Assembly (NCBI GenBank): GCA_964020975.1
Contig: OZ026629.1
Coordinates: 53,880,231-53,944,230, forward strand
DNA length: 64,000 bases
Direction of reading: 5' to 3'
Origin: Hermodice carunculata
Lineage: Eukaryota > Annelida > Polychaeta > Eunicida > Amphinomidae
The position numbers and the translations under genes are program-made. Shown one piece after another: positions 1 to 11,800 of the stretch (the first letter of the stretch is position 1; every line of letters begins with the position of its first letter). Below the pieces are notes generated by a model. It did not search any database and had not been told where the DNA came from. It worked only from the letters and a program-made list of their open reading frames with translations.

Positions 1-439
1 CAAGGGGATGGCCAATGCTCCAAACTGTAAACGCATTCCAGGTACGTGTATATTTTTCACTCTGTTGTTACGTTTTGGTGGGAATACAGTTGCTTTGCTT
101 TCAAGTCGGAGAAAAAGACAAATCACGAGCTCTGCAAATGCAGAATAAAAACTGTGAAACCCGTTTGACCAGGGAAGATCGGGGACTTGCAGGAAAAGAA
201 GTAAAATGACGGTCTTTGGATTATGAGTTACGTTGAATGGAAAGGGTAAAGTGGAAGACGCTAGAATTGTTTACTCTGTGAAACGATTGGCACGAGTTGC
301 CCTTCTGAATACCTGTCATAAAATGATCTCAATGCATCCGAAACAATGACAGTCCATTTCAATGGGTCTATTTGTTTTCAGCAAATGATTCAATTTACAT
401 AGCAAAAGAAAAATGGAAATTATCAATCAATATAAGAAA

Positions 440-570
440 ATGTAAGTAATCATCCATTCCACACCTAGCCTTTGGAACTTTCTGCTTGCAGTTCTTCGAC
501 ACTCTTGCTCTATTAATAGTTTTAAACCAAGGTTAAAATGGTATCTATTCTCGACTAGACCTGATTTCTT
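440..570 (+). mobile_element. LINE ORF2 C-terminal scrap
   Basis: One frame reads a stretch like STPSLWNFLLAVLRHS followed by INSFKPRLKWYLFS. This is the familiar end of CR1/Jockey-type LINE ORF2 proteins, in which 'LWNSLP...' is followed by 'SFKxxLKxxLF'. No reverse transcriptase core lies upstream, so this is a short 3' fragment. The match is by eye and the clade is unknown. Confidence 0.4.
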
Positions 571-1275
571 AGAGCGCGTGACGGACCAAAGAAAGTTACC
601 TCTTATTTACTGTTACGAAACATAGGAAGGGCAGATTACTGTGATTTGAATGGTCACCTCGTCACTCGTCGTATGGTGGACAGTCAGGCTTGTGTGTGCA
701 GCTGGCATTCTGTAACATCTCGTCACTATTTCGTGCAGCGTCCATTGTATTCTTAAGACTTAAAACAGACATTTTCTGTGAGGGTTGAAACTATATAACA
801 GAATCTTCCAATCTTGATATCTAGTCACGATAAATTACATTTGTATTTTTTTTTGGTAACACACGATTTTATTTGCAGCATAATTGATGCAACTGTGTAT
901 TTTATTCATTATTCAAAAAGCTTTTCCAGGTTCTTCGAACTTGGTGCAAATTAAGGTCTTTTTCCTCAGTGCGGAATCTGGTGATTGTTCGTACCTGTTG
1001 TATGAGTATGTTTTTTCCTCGTTTTAAGTGTTATATATGTGATATTTTCTTCTTCTGGGTTGTCTGGCTATAAAGCCTTGTGCGGTTCTACCACTGGCGG
1101 ATTTAAAGGAGGGGGAACGCTTGGCATAGCTCTTGCCTTTGGCGCCCCAACTGTCCAAAGATTCTACATCAACGCCTGGCTACACATTTTCTTTTCGTGC
1201 TATTTCAGGGGCAGATGCTGAAAGCAAGTGTCATAAAGGAATACATAGCCACAGTATCCTCACCGAAGTATAGAG

Positions 1276-1277
<2 letters not shown>
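571..1277. other. no gene seen
   Basis: This stretch is AT-rich. The only open frames are short and not recognisable. The first part may be 3' untranslated LINE sequence following the scrap at 440-570. Confidence 0.5.
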
Positions 1278-1338
<61 letters not shown>

Positions 1339-1361
1339 CACTCTCTCTCTCTATATATATA

Positions 1362-1426
<65 letters not shown>
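1278..1426. repeat. compound microsatellite (CT)n-(CTAT)n-(GT)n
   Basis: A (CT)n run passes into CTAT units, a second short CT run, a short AT run and then a long (GT)n run. The open frames across it are low-complexity artefacts. Confidence 0.95.
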
Positions 1427-1636
1427 TTTTTCTCATTGCTGGCAGTACGGTATCAAGAGGACGTATTGTCTTGCACATCAGATTATTTCTATAACGGTTC
1501 GGCCTGTACCAGAGTCACTGATAACTAGCTTATTATTTGAATAACTTTACAAAGATGATTTCAAGTCCGTTTGAAATTCATCCGCATTGGTGTCATCGTT
1601 TGTGTGGCACTTTAAACTTAGTTTCAATGTATGGCC

Positions 1637-1647
1637 ATAATAATAAC

Positions 1648-1740
<93 letters not shown>

Positions 1741-1788
1741 ACTACTACTACTACTACTACTATTGCTCCTACTACTACTAAAATACTT
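1637..1788. repeat. (AAT)n-(ACT)n trinucleotide microsatellite
   Basis: About 100 bases of AAT units are followed by about 40 bases of ACT units. Open frames through it encode poly-Asn, poly-Ile or poly-Leu and are not genes. Confidence 0.95.
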
Positions 1789-4700
1789 ACAGAACAGTGC
1801 AAAGGAACTGAGTGCACGAAATAGATTGGCAAAAACTGGTGGGGTTGGGGATGGTGGGTCCCAATTTTGGGCACGATGATGTGTTTCCACACGTAAAGAG
1901 ACTGCGGATAGAAGTTACAACTGATTCTAAGCGACAATACAAGCGCTTATGAAGCAATGAAACTTGATTTGTTTTCTTTACATGTGCAGTGAATACCACT
2001 TTTCTTCCATGAGTCATTGAAAGGAGTAAAAAAAACATACATGAAAACAAATAGGTCATAAAATACAAAAAGTATATACATATATACGCAGTTAAAAGTC
2101 ATCTATCCACTGGTCATTTTCATTGTACACATAACTTTTGATATCATCTGGCTGTCCTCATCCAATATCCTTCGGACACCGTTGTTTGAAGGAACTCATT
2201 GTCGAAGCTTGTCTTGTTTCATTACACAAGGTGCTCCTAATACGTGTAGCACCTAACACGATTTCAAGTGCGTTTTCCAGAATTTAACTGTCGGGGGAAC
2301 CACACTCGGCTGTAGGATTGCCTATTGAGTATCTCTGTGACTTCGATAGCCAAAAAGAAAATTTCCATACAAGTTACTGGGTGATTTGTTGTTTCTAGGG
2401 ACGCATTGTCACCCAGTTTAGTGTTTGCAAATGCCAAAATATCTGGGGGATGTTGTTATAGTTACGTCTTATTCTTGTATTTCTGCATGTGGCATATACA
2501 ATAATTGATTCAAAATTTGGCAATTAAGGTCCGAAATTTGGCAGTTATCTATCGGGCAATATAAGAAAAGGCTTGCGGAATATGAATCACGCAGGTGGTG
2601 GTGGTGAGCTAGTGTGTCACGAACTGGTGTGAGCCCTGTTTTGCTTGCTATTTTCAATCGTTCACTCTTTATTTAATCTTCCTTCAAAACACAATGTTTC
2701 TGTACTCAAGTCAGTGCAAGGTTCTACGCACTTGGGACAGAGAGAAATATCACCACTCAGCTATGCTGAAAGGCTGAAAGCGCTTCACGTTCCGAAAGTT
2801 TTGAATTGTGTACTTTGCGAGAGAATTGCAATGGCATGTCGGATTTTTTGTGTGGAATCGCCTTATAAAATTTGTGAATGAATTTTCTCGCGAGATTTAT
2901 AGTTATAGTTATTAGTCATGTTTCACGGAGCAAATTGATTGATCGACTACAAAGTTTTGGGCATTCGCCTGTTCATACTACTCTCGGTCTGACCATGGAG
3001 AATAGTCTAGAAACTTGTCAACCGGCAGACGGCATTTCAGATTCTCTCAGGTACGTTCTTGTAAGCGACCCTCTCAATTTTATCCTGACTTCCCTTCTTG
3101 TGAAGGCTTTCTAATGCTTTCCCTACTTAATGAGAGGAGTTTCCCTAGTCATGGGACCAGTGCCGTCGGGGCCCTCTGCCAGTAATTGCACGGTGGGGTT
3201 AGGGTTGGGGGTGGGGGTGAGTTTCAGGCGAGGCGGCAATGTGTATGATGAGTTTGATTATTTTACTTGTGTTCTTGTGGTAACTTATTGTCTTTCCGGT
3301 AGCCCCCATGCTAGCGGCACCTGGTGCATTAATGGGACTCTCCAGACCTTTGTTATCCTATCTCTGTAATAATTGTGATTATACACTGTATATTTCTCTG
3401 TGTCGGCCCAAAATAACCAAGAGTCTTGCGTCGTACCTCAGAATGCTATATGACAGAGCATCTTCATTCCAGAATTAAAAAAACAAAGAAGTCCATTTTG
3501 GCGTATTTTGTAGTAAGGTTTTCAATCTGTGAACACTTTTATTCTTCCTGCTTTGCGCTTGCGTTTTGTTTTGGTGTGTAATATAGAGACATATTGTTCG
3601 TATGTGTTGTGAGTGCCATGTTAAACATCATTAACATCATTATGCTAAATCAGTGCAGATAGTATCACAAATATCTCAGAAAAGTGACTGATAAGCTCTC
3701 CATCTTTTGACGTTTTCAATTTTTCAAAAGCGCCCTCTGATACATGAAGGATCGGCATTATTATTCATTTTCCTGGGCTTGGCTTTTAACTTAAAAGCGT
3801 TTTGTGGGCATGTGTTCACAGATGTTATCGGCTACACACAGTTTTATATCAGTAGGATACAGCGGCGTAAGTACTTGTGTTTTCGCCACAAGCAATAGTT
3901 GACTTTCATGATTCAAAACCTGACGTACAGAATACGTTATTGATTTGCAAGTCCTGAGCGATGAAGATGGAAGACCATACTGTAAATAGATGTTACATAT
4001 TACTATCCTTGTTTTTTTTAAAATGAGCAAAAAAACCCCGTCAGACGGGTGAACCGTTGACTGCCAGAGTCAGGGACAAATTGACCTGCGGTTATTAAGA
4101 AGAAAGTGCGCCGTTTGTTGATCATGCTGTATATCCCCCCTGGACACTATTTCGTTTCTTGATGTAATACGGTTCAATAGTAACGTCAGTGCACGACACC
4201 ATCAACAAGGCCAACGATTTTTTTATACATTTGTTGTAATTGATTTTTCTTGCCCTCATCAGTAGCATAGCATTTCTCGCAGGGATATAGCGAGCTTTCC
4301 TTGCAATTCACGTTTTCTTTTCAGAAAGTAATTCGTCTGTTCTTTACGGAGTTAAAAAAAATCCCAACACCTGTTGTTCGTTTTTTTCAAAGTGAGACAC
4401 GTGTTGTCTGACGCTTCTAACGGTATTTAATGGAGAGCACATCGGCTAATTTTTCTGTGGTCTACGAATCGGCAGTTACGCATGAGTAAATTAAGATAGA
4501 TCATCGCCAACATGGAAACAGTGGCTTATTTATTGGTGATTCACAATGCATCAAAATCACAGACAGCGGACTTGCTAAGTAATTTAGTCCTACACATGCA
4601 AATACTGCAACCAGAAATTGCACACCTAACTGAAATTCGAAAATGAACTCGGTATAATCATACATGTAGATGTTATTGACCCATTTCTTTCCAAACAAGG

Positions 4701-4958
4701 GTGGTTGTTTTGCACGGCCACACATGGCCAGCCCGCCCCTTCCCCATCGGAGGTTAATGATACCTGAGCGTAGTTTTTGCAGTTTGGGAAATTTCGCCTT
4801 GACAAGTATTTGCTGTGACGGAGTCAAAGGTCAAGGTTACAATGATCAAATTTTGGAACGTGACACGCCACTAATTTAAGTTGTATCCACACAAACTAGG
4901 TATCTAATCTGGTTTATGGGTGGCCAACAGGACAGAAAAAAAAAATACGCGTAGCTTT
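1789..4958. other. no gene seen
   Basis: The open frames here are all under about 110 codons, have no recognisable motif and no splice-supported continuation. No repeat structure stood out beyond homopolymers. Confidence 0.5.
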
Positions 4959-5205
4959 GACCAAAGTAGCGCGCTACGTTTACCTAAGCTTACGTGTTAC
5001 TTTAGCTACACCACGGCCTTCCACCAAAGTAACGCGTTACTTTTGCTAAACTTACGATTTCCTCTTGTAACGTGTAACTTGACCAAAGTTACGTGCTACT
5101 TTTACCCAGACTTTCACGTTACTTTAGTGTCGCATAATTTCGACCAAAGTAATTACAACGTGTTACTGTTACCCAAACCTGCGGGCTACTTTGAAATTAC
5201 AACGG
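4959..5205. repeat. diverged ~60-bp tandem repeat, about four units
   Basis: Units starting near 4959, 5022, 5081 and 5142 each begin (G)ACCAAAGT and contain GTTAC/GTAAC words. Spacing is 63, 59 and 61 bp. Unit 1 holds the palindrome GTAGCGCGCTAC and unit 2 holds GTAACGCGTTAC. No coding sense is evident. Confidence 0.8.
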
Positions 5206-6400
5206 CACCAGGCCTATGCCCAAATTATTCCAAGGACGTCTCATGACAAATTTAACAACCTAAAATACGTTGAAATCTGATTCAATGATCCAAAGTGCCC
5301 GGATGTCAAATGTTACGTTCCTTTAATGCTTATTCCCCCATTTATCGTTGAAAAAAAAGCTGTGAACCGCAGTTATAGATAAACATGGATTTTAGGATAA
5401 CATGCCCTAATTCAACAATATTTCATGACTTGGGTTGTTGGCGAATAGTCCGGGCCAAAGAAGCCGATGAGTACCCCCCCCCCCCACACACACACCCATT
5501 ACAAAGAAGTATATATTCCAAGGGTATGCCATGTCTTTTAAGTTATGATTTTTTATATTCCCTCTCTTTTCATGATTATTGTGTTGGGCCTATAGTCTTG
5601 CTAAATCTGTATTGTCATATGGTGTCACCCCATTCCCCGGATCGGACTTATCCATCAGTTGAGCTTGTAGGATCATCCATTTACCCGTGCATCCACAATT
5701 TACATTTTCGACTTCTCCAAAATAACTGGCCCGTTCATCTTTAAAGTTGGTGGGGAATCTACCTTGGTTGGGTCTCTCTCACAAGTTTGTTCCGATGGTC
5801 ACACCTTTGTGAAGAAAGAGATAATACAAGAATTCATCTATTGTTTGAAATATTTTTTTGACAGAAGAAAAATCGAAAGTTCTTCTCATTAACTGCTAAG
5901 TTAATTGCATTGATATTGCCCACAAGGTCACCTGGGGTCATGTACTTTTTATCTTGGCCCCCAGGTTGGGCTGCAATTTCCCTATAGTTTTAGATAAATT
6001 TTATGTATAAAGGTCAGTTTCGCCTCCTTCTCCAGAACAGCAGAGCAGACTTGTCTGAATTCTTTGTCAGTATATGATCTGACCAAAGATGACGAAAGCT
6101 TGTGAAATGATGGAACTGTTAATTTTTGACGAACCTATGGGATATCAAGGTTTTCGACCATGTGTCAGTAGTACTACCATTGTACAAGGATAGAGCAGCA
6201 GTACAGAGCATATTTTGCAATATTTTCAAAATTGTGGAATGGAATGTTTACTTTTTGCACATTGTTGTGTCCCAAATGGACCATCGCCAAAAGTTTCAAG
6301 GAGCTGGTGATGCATTTATTATGCATGCATCTATAGTGTTTAGCATCATTCAAGCATTTTTGCTAAGTCCACAAATCTAACATAGTGCATTTAATCTTGA
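5206..6400. other. no gene seen
   Basis: There is a short poly-C/CA tract near 5477-5497. Several 'aaggtcacc' and 'ggtca' words occur around 5925-5940. No recognisable coding sequence. Confidence 0.5.
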
Positions 6401-6632
6401 TAACGGTGGATCGTAGGCCCATGATTACCTCAAACATTAAATTGGAATGCACAAATGGGATTTCTTCAAGTGCTGCTAATTTTGACCTGAAGTGACCTTG
6501 AAAGGTCAAACTGACAACTGTTAATGGAGGATCCTAGGCCCATAGTTACTGTGAATCATAAATAGGAAAGTACATAAGGGGTTTCTTTTGGCATTGTTAA
6601 TTTTTACTTTGACTGACCTTGAAAGGTACTTA
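6401..6632. repeat. two-copy ~121-bp tandem duplication with TGACCTTGAAAGGTCA
   Basis: The words TAACGGTGGATCGTAGGCCC (6401) and TAATGGAGGATCCTAGGCCC (6522) begin two diverged units 121 bp apart. Each unit ends with a copy of TGACCTTGAAAGGT. The first ends in the inverted arrangement TGACCTT-GA-AAGGTCA. This is probably a fragment of a dispersed repeat. Confidence 0.75.
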
Positions 6633-6815
6633 CATATTGGCTTATATTCTGATAATGCTACTGCACTTTTGCTGGTAAATCTTCGAAGTGATCACCATTA
6701 GGTACAGGAACGATTTTACGGTACTTTCCCGATACGAAATTAATTACAGCGTACTTTGAAGATATTTTCTACATAACTTAAACACCTATGTATTCACATT
6801 GTACAGTATTTGTAC

Positions 6816-6851
<36 letters not shown>

Positions 6852-7404
6852 GCATATCATCTGCATTGTCGCCTTTTTCTCTCTTAAAATAAGTAAATAG
6901 TGGTTTAAATCACTTCTATTTGGGATGTGTTTAGTAATACTTTGATGCCGTTGTGCTTAGAGGATTTTTCATAGTTGGGACAAAGACTATAGGTTGTTGC
7001 ATGGATCGACTATCCATGGCAAAAGTGTTAAACCCCTGGAACCAGTCATTTTCAGCAATGATTCACGTCGACATTTCCGTAAGCAATGATTCACATTGAC
7101 ATTTCCGGTAAATGTAACATGATTACATCACAAGTAGAGTGCGACGAACAATTGTTGCATCAAAGAACGTATGTTGTACTGTTTGCCCTTCCCTTGGGCC
7201 TTTTTGATGCAGCTGTTCGTATAATGCTTGTCGGCTTTGATGCTTGCAGATTTGTTGTGATGAGACACGTATCTTGTCATCATGGAAAGTCTCTGTCAAT
7301 TTTCGCAGAAACATACTTCTTTTGTTTTTGTGTTTTTTTTCGACGCAAAGCACCAGGTATAGCAGTTTTGCATGTCATTTCACTATAAAAATGCAGGATG
7401 TCCT
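6633..7404. other. no gene seen; (AT)n tract and a 31-bp duplication
   Basis: A short (AT)n run lies at about 6821-6847. Around 7052-7110 a unit reading GCAATGATTCAC...GACATTTCCG occurs twice in tandem about 31 bp apart. No recognisable gene. Confidence 0.6.
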
Positions 7405-8840
7405 TAAATACACTGAATTGAAGATATCTTGCATGCAATTCAAGATATCTTAAATTTAAGGTATCTTAAATTCAAGTTTAGTTATCTATAAATCACATCT
7501 ACATGTACTAAAAGATGTGTTTTAGAACATCTCTTAACAAAGTAAAGACTTGTTTAATACATTTCAGTGTCTAAATTTGAATTCAAAATGTCTGATATAA
7601 TTCCAGATATATCTAAGTAAAGTAAATTAAATTCAATGAAATATCCAAATTTCAACAGAGCTTTAATTTTAATTTAAGATGCATGTGAAAGTAGTTAAAA
7701 ATATGTAAATAGATCCAACATAATTCTCCTAAATTCAATTAACATATAAAGAGTTTGGCTCTGCCAAATATTTTATGGCAGCTGCGATAGCAACACGTTA
7801 GCAACGAGACTTTCTGTGAATATTGACTAACTATTCCCCACACGACTGAACCAATCATAAAGGCTCTTATTTTCAGTCTGTATTAGCCTCCTTTGAAGGA
7901 AAACGTATCAGGGTCAGTGTTCGACATATAAGTATTGCATTTGTGTTTTTTTTGTCCAGAACCACTTCCTAGTAGTCATTACCCTATTTCGCAGTCCGAA
8001 CTCTTTACTCTCCATAAGCTAACCTGTCACTGTCTAACCTGTATACATATGGAAGTACTATTGTCCCTATTGAACACGTTCTTATGTAGAATTTTGACAT
8101 GGGCTGTATTAGCCCAAATAAATTAAAGGGTCTTTAGCGGTTAACTACTCAGAATGTGTTTCGGAGCCTGTGCCCCTTACATGTCTCTCTGAGTAGCACC
8201 TCCTTGTGTGAGCTAAAGAATCAGCAAAAACAAACCACTTAATAACGGGTAGATATGAACGTAGCGAATGAAGAATTGGCTAAACACGTTAAGTTTTGCT
8301 TGTAAATGCAGATTTTTATTATGAAGGAGGAATACCTGTCACACAAAACATAATTACAAAAGTTGCATAGTACAGGTTCAGATAAGAACAACTTGACTTA
8401 CCCCTGATCCAGTATGTACCCTTTCTAGCTGGATAGCTTATCCTAGTTAAACCACATGCCAGTGTATATCTAAGATATCTTAAATTTTGAGTGACTGTAA
8501 AGATATTTAGAATTTTACGAAGTATACATTATTTTGAAGTTGAAATATTTTTCATTAAAATAAAGATATCTTTACTAGGCATTGTTTAAAAAAACTTTTA
8601 AATACTATCAAAGGTATATTAAATTCAATAAAAGGTATCTTAAATTCAAATTAAGATATTTCTTCTCTATTTTAAATAATATCCTGACCTGATTGTAGGA
8701 CATTATGAATTCAATGCAGCTATCTCAAAGTGAAGAATTGAATTTTTAAATAAAAATAGGGATATGTACATGTCGTTAAACTTAAGGCACCATAAATTTA
8801 TTTCAAGATACTTTAACGGAGGAAGTTTTCCCATACTTCC
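7405..8840. repeat. AAGATATCTT / TTAAATTCAA motif clusters
   Basis: Words such as AAGATATCTT, GGTATCTTAAATTCAA and AAGATATTT recur densely at 7420-7720 and again at 8465-8840, with about 750 bp of ordinary sequence between. Many are self-complementary. The pattern resembles the ends or body of a palindromic non-autonomous element, but I could not define clean termini or a target duplication. Confidence 0.55.
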
Positions 8841-11800
8841 ATTCGACGGGTCACACATTACCCATATATGGGTACTTATCACCACAGTGGGTCGGCTAAC
8901 TAACCTTTAAAGGTTCAAGTTAAAACATAGTCCTGCATCATATACCCTAGCAACAATGACAAAACCAGAAGGGTCACATGCAAGGGGATAAAGCAACCTG
9001 TTATGTCAATGAAAACGAACGGACAATTGCAACCTGCATTGTACACAGGTGGTCGCAGTCATAATTAATAAAAACTCTTTCTATTTAGGGTTTATCAAGA
9101 CTCTAAAAACTTGGCTTTTGAATGGATACCATTCACAGCTGTTTTAATGAATCTGTAGTATATATTTATGAAGCTAACAGAGCAACCAAAATAACTGGTG
9201 TCCACAAATATATTGATATGTAAATGGAAATCAAACGTCATATATTTATATGTCCTGTTACCTGAAAAGAATATGAGATGTAATTATAAACTATCTTTTA
9301 CTTAATAAATGACCATAATGATACTGTGTGCTTCATGAGATGTTTGTTAAATGGAGTTGATCCCTTGTGATACCAGGAGTGTACTTCTATGACGATTACA
9401 GCTGTGCAGCAGACCACTACAGTGGTGGACAGTGGCCACAACCAGGTTCAAGCCACATGGCCTGGTCTTTTTATAAACAAACTTTGCAGGATCAGAAATT
9501 ACCAGTTGCTACAACTGTCAATGAAACTCAAATTGTAACCGAACATTTGAAGTTTCGCTGGTATTTTTACCATCAAATATCTCCACCGATGGAGCTTCAA
9601 AAATGCAAATTTGTTTCTATGTTATTTATGACTAAGCTTGGCTACATACAGCCCAACGGTCATCGTAATTCCGAATTATTTCGAAAAATCATCCAATTTT
9701 GACCAGAGCTCTGACTGTACCAGATGACCAGACCACATATGGCACCAGCAGCCATTGGCTCTATTTATATCTAGACCTCCTCCTTTAAAGTCTGTATTTT
9801 AATAATGAAAGGGCCTGCCATACTGCAGCAAATATTGCATCCTTGTGGGCCTGATGGACACTGTGGTACGAATTGGAGGTCAGGTTTTTACTATTGGGAC
9901 GACAGGGTTACAGCAAAGGACTTCTTTTGCTATGACATGCATTCCTCATTCATGAGCGTACACAGTTTGTGATGAAGCAGTTTTATTTATACAAAAGTCG
10001 TTTAAATTTTGACTTATTGCCAAGGCTGTCAAGAACACCATCATCTGTAGCCACTATCACACTGAAACAATTAAAACTACCTAGCATCATTAATTTGTTG
10101 CATAATGCTTATGTGTAATGCACTTGGTGTTACATTGAGCACTTTGAATTATTGATTATTTCTCACATCAACCGTCTGTTGGAATTAATTTATTAACTGA
10201 AACTATGTGAAACCCCAGAAGAAGTAAGAAAAGTTGGAACTCAGCCCAATCACGTTTCAATGTTCTTTGAGCCATGTCACATTCTCAGTTTCACCTTAAA
10301 CCTTTCTTATATGACTTTGTGAAGCGACCGGATTGAAAACAGAAGCTGCTTTGCAGGCAACATTTTTTAAAAAGAAAAATGTTTCCTCTTCCTGAATTGA
10401 TCATTGCCGTTTAAAAAAAAAGGAATGTGATGTTTCAATGTTTCAAATTTCGATGGACGGCTCTGGCAATCGACTTGCATGAAGAGGTGCAAGGCTTCGG
10501 ATCAAGATTTAACTAAAGAAGCGTTTGTTTAGTTCATTTTAGTTTGGCTGTTTTATGTTGTTTGAAAAAAAAGCGAAAAACCGTGTAACATTATATTCTA
10601 GACCGCCGAGAAGGTGATTAAATGCAGTTCTGGAAGTACATTGTTTCACATTTTAAATTATCTTCTGAGGAGACTAAACGTCGTTTTCCTTTTTATACTC
10701 TGTAAGGTGAAGATTTCGTGGAACGTATTGTCTTGTACAAAAAGTCAGATATAATGACTAGAATCTGAGGAAATCTGGCAGATGGACTGAATTGATGATA
10801 AAAACCCGCGGAGGTAAAACGATTGAAGAATGTGCCTAACATTGCCTTATGGTATACTTTTCTTTAAGTCACCAACCGCCTAAACGTCGTACTCAAATAT
10901 GTAAACGTTACGTAAGCCATAAAATACTATTCATAATTGTCAATCAAGTCTTCAGGAGGCCTACATATATTTCCTAGAAAAAAATTTTCCTTAGGAAACA
11001 GACAGTTCCTTCAACATTATGTTTATAAAGTTTTTATCATGTTTATCTTCAGATGAATTGTAGCATGTGCTGTGCAAGAGTTTCCTGCAAGATAGTATTC
11101 GTCTATTGGGGTTGTCTTTCTGTATTTCGTTCAAAAAAGTGTACTTCGGGAACATCCATGCAGGTCCAACCTATGTAAAGTTCATCCGTTTTTTGTATTT
11201 ATTGATTGACTATAACAGTATGCTTTTATTATTAGAGTATGGGGATTGTGAAGATATAACCTGTTGTGCATGATGGATTTATTAATACTATGTTTTTCAA
11301 GGGCATTGAACGAACAATTTCTACCTAACAATCACAACTTCACTCATTTGACAGACAAGCGCTAATTCCTTTGGTTTATACTGTAGCATTCTGTTTTTAA
11401 CTCTGTTATACATCTATCAAATGTTTATTTCTATTTTTGCACACCAAATAGTGTGTTATATATGTTAAAACACCCCATCCCCTGATAATAGGAGAACACA
11501 GATAAATCACAGATTTTTTATAGAAGACTTTCTATCGCTACGGTATGAAAATATGAGTGCTAATACATGCTTTACTGATACATTTGCACAAAGAACGAGA
11601 TACAAGTTACTCAAAGGTTAGGTTGAACTTGCTAAGGCTACCAAACGTCTAATTCCATATTACGTCTGGAAGCCAATGCATCAGCCCATCGAATGAATGA
11701 GGTGGATTGAACTGATGACTGCGCACTATCCGGGCTTTGGGTGTACATAATAGATACACGCCGTCCACATGCAATGTTTACATATACTCCCATCCCAATT

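Noticed and set aside
1197-1937. Open frames with poly-Ser/Leu, poly-Val and poly-Asn
   Set aside because: They are translations of CT, GT and AAT microsatellites.
8120-8135. TTAAAGGG as another Kolobok end
   Set aside because: The following bases (TCTTTAGCGG) do not match AGGGCAGGTCTC and no partner end is nearby. The similar TTAAAGGG at ~13,227 fails for the same reason.
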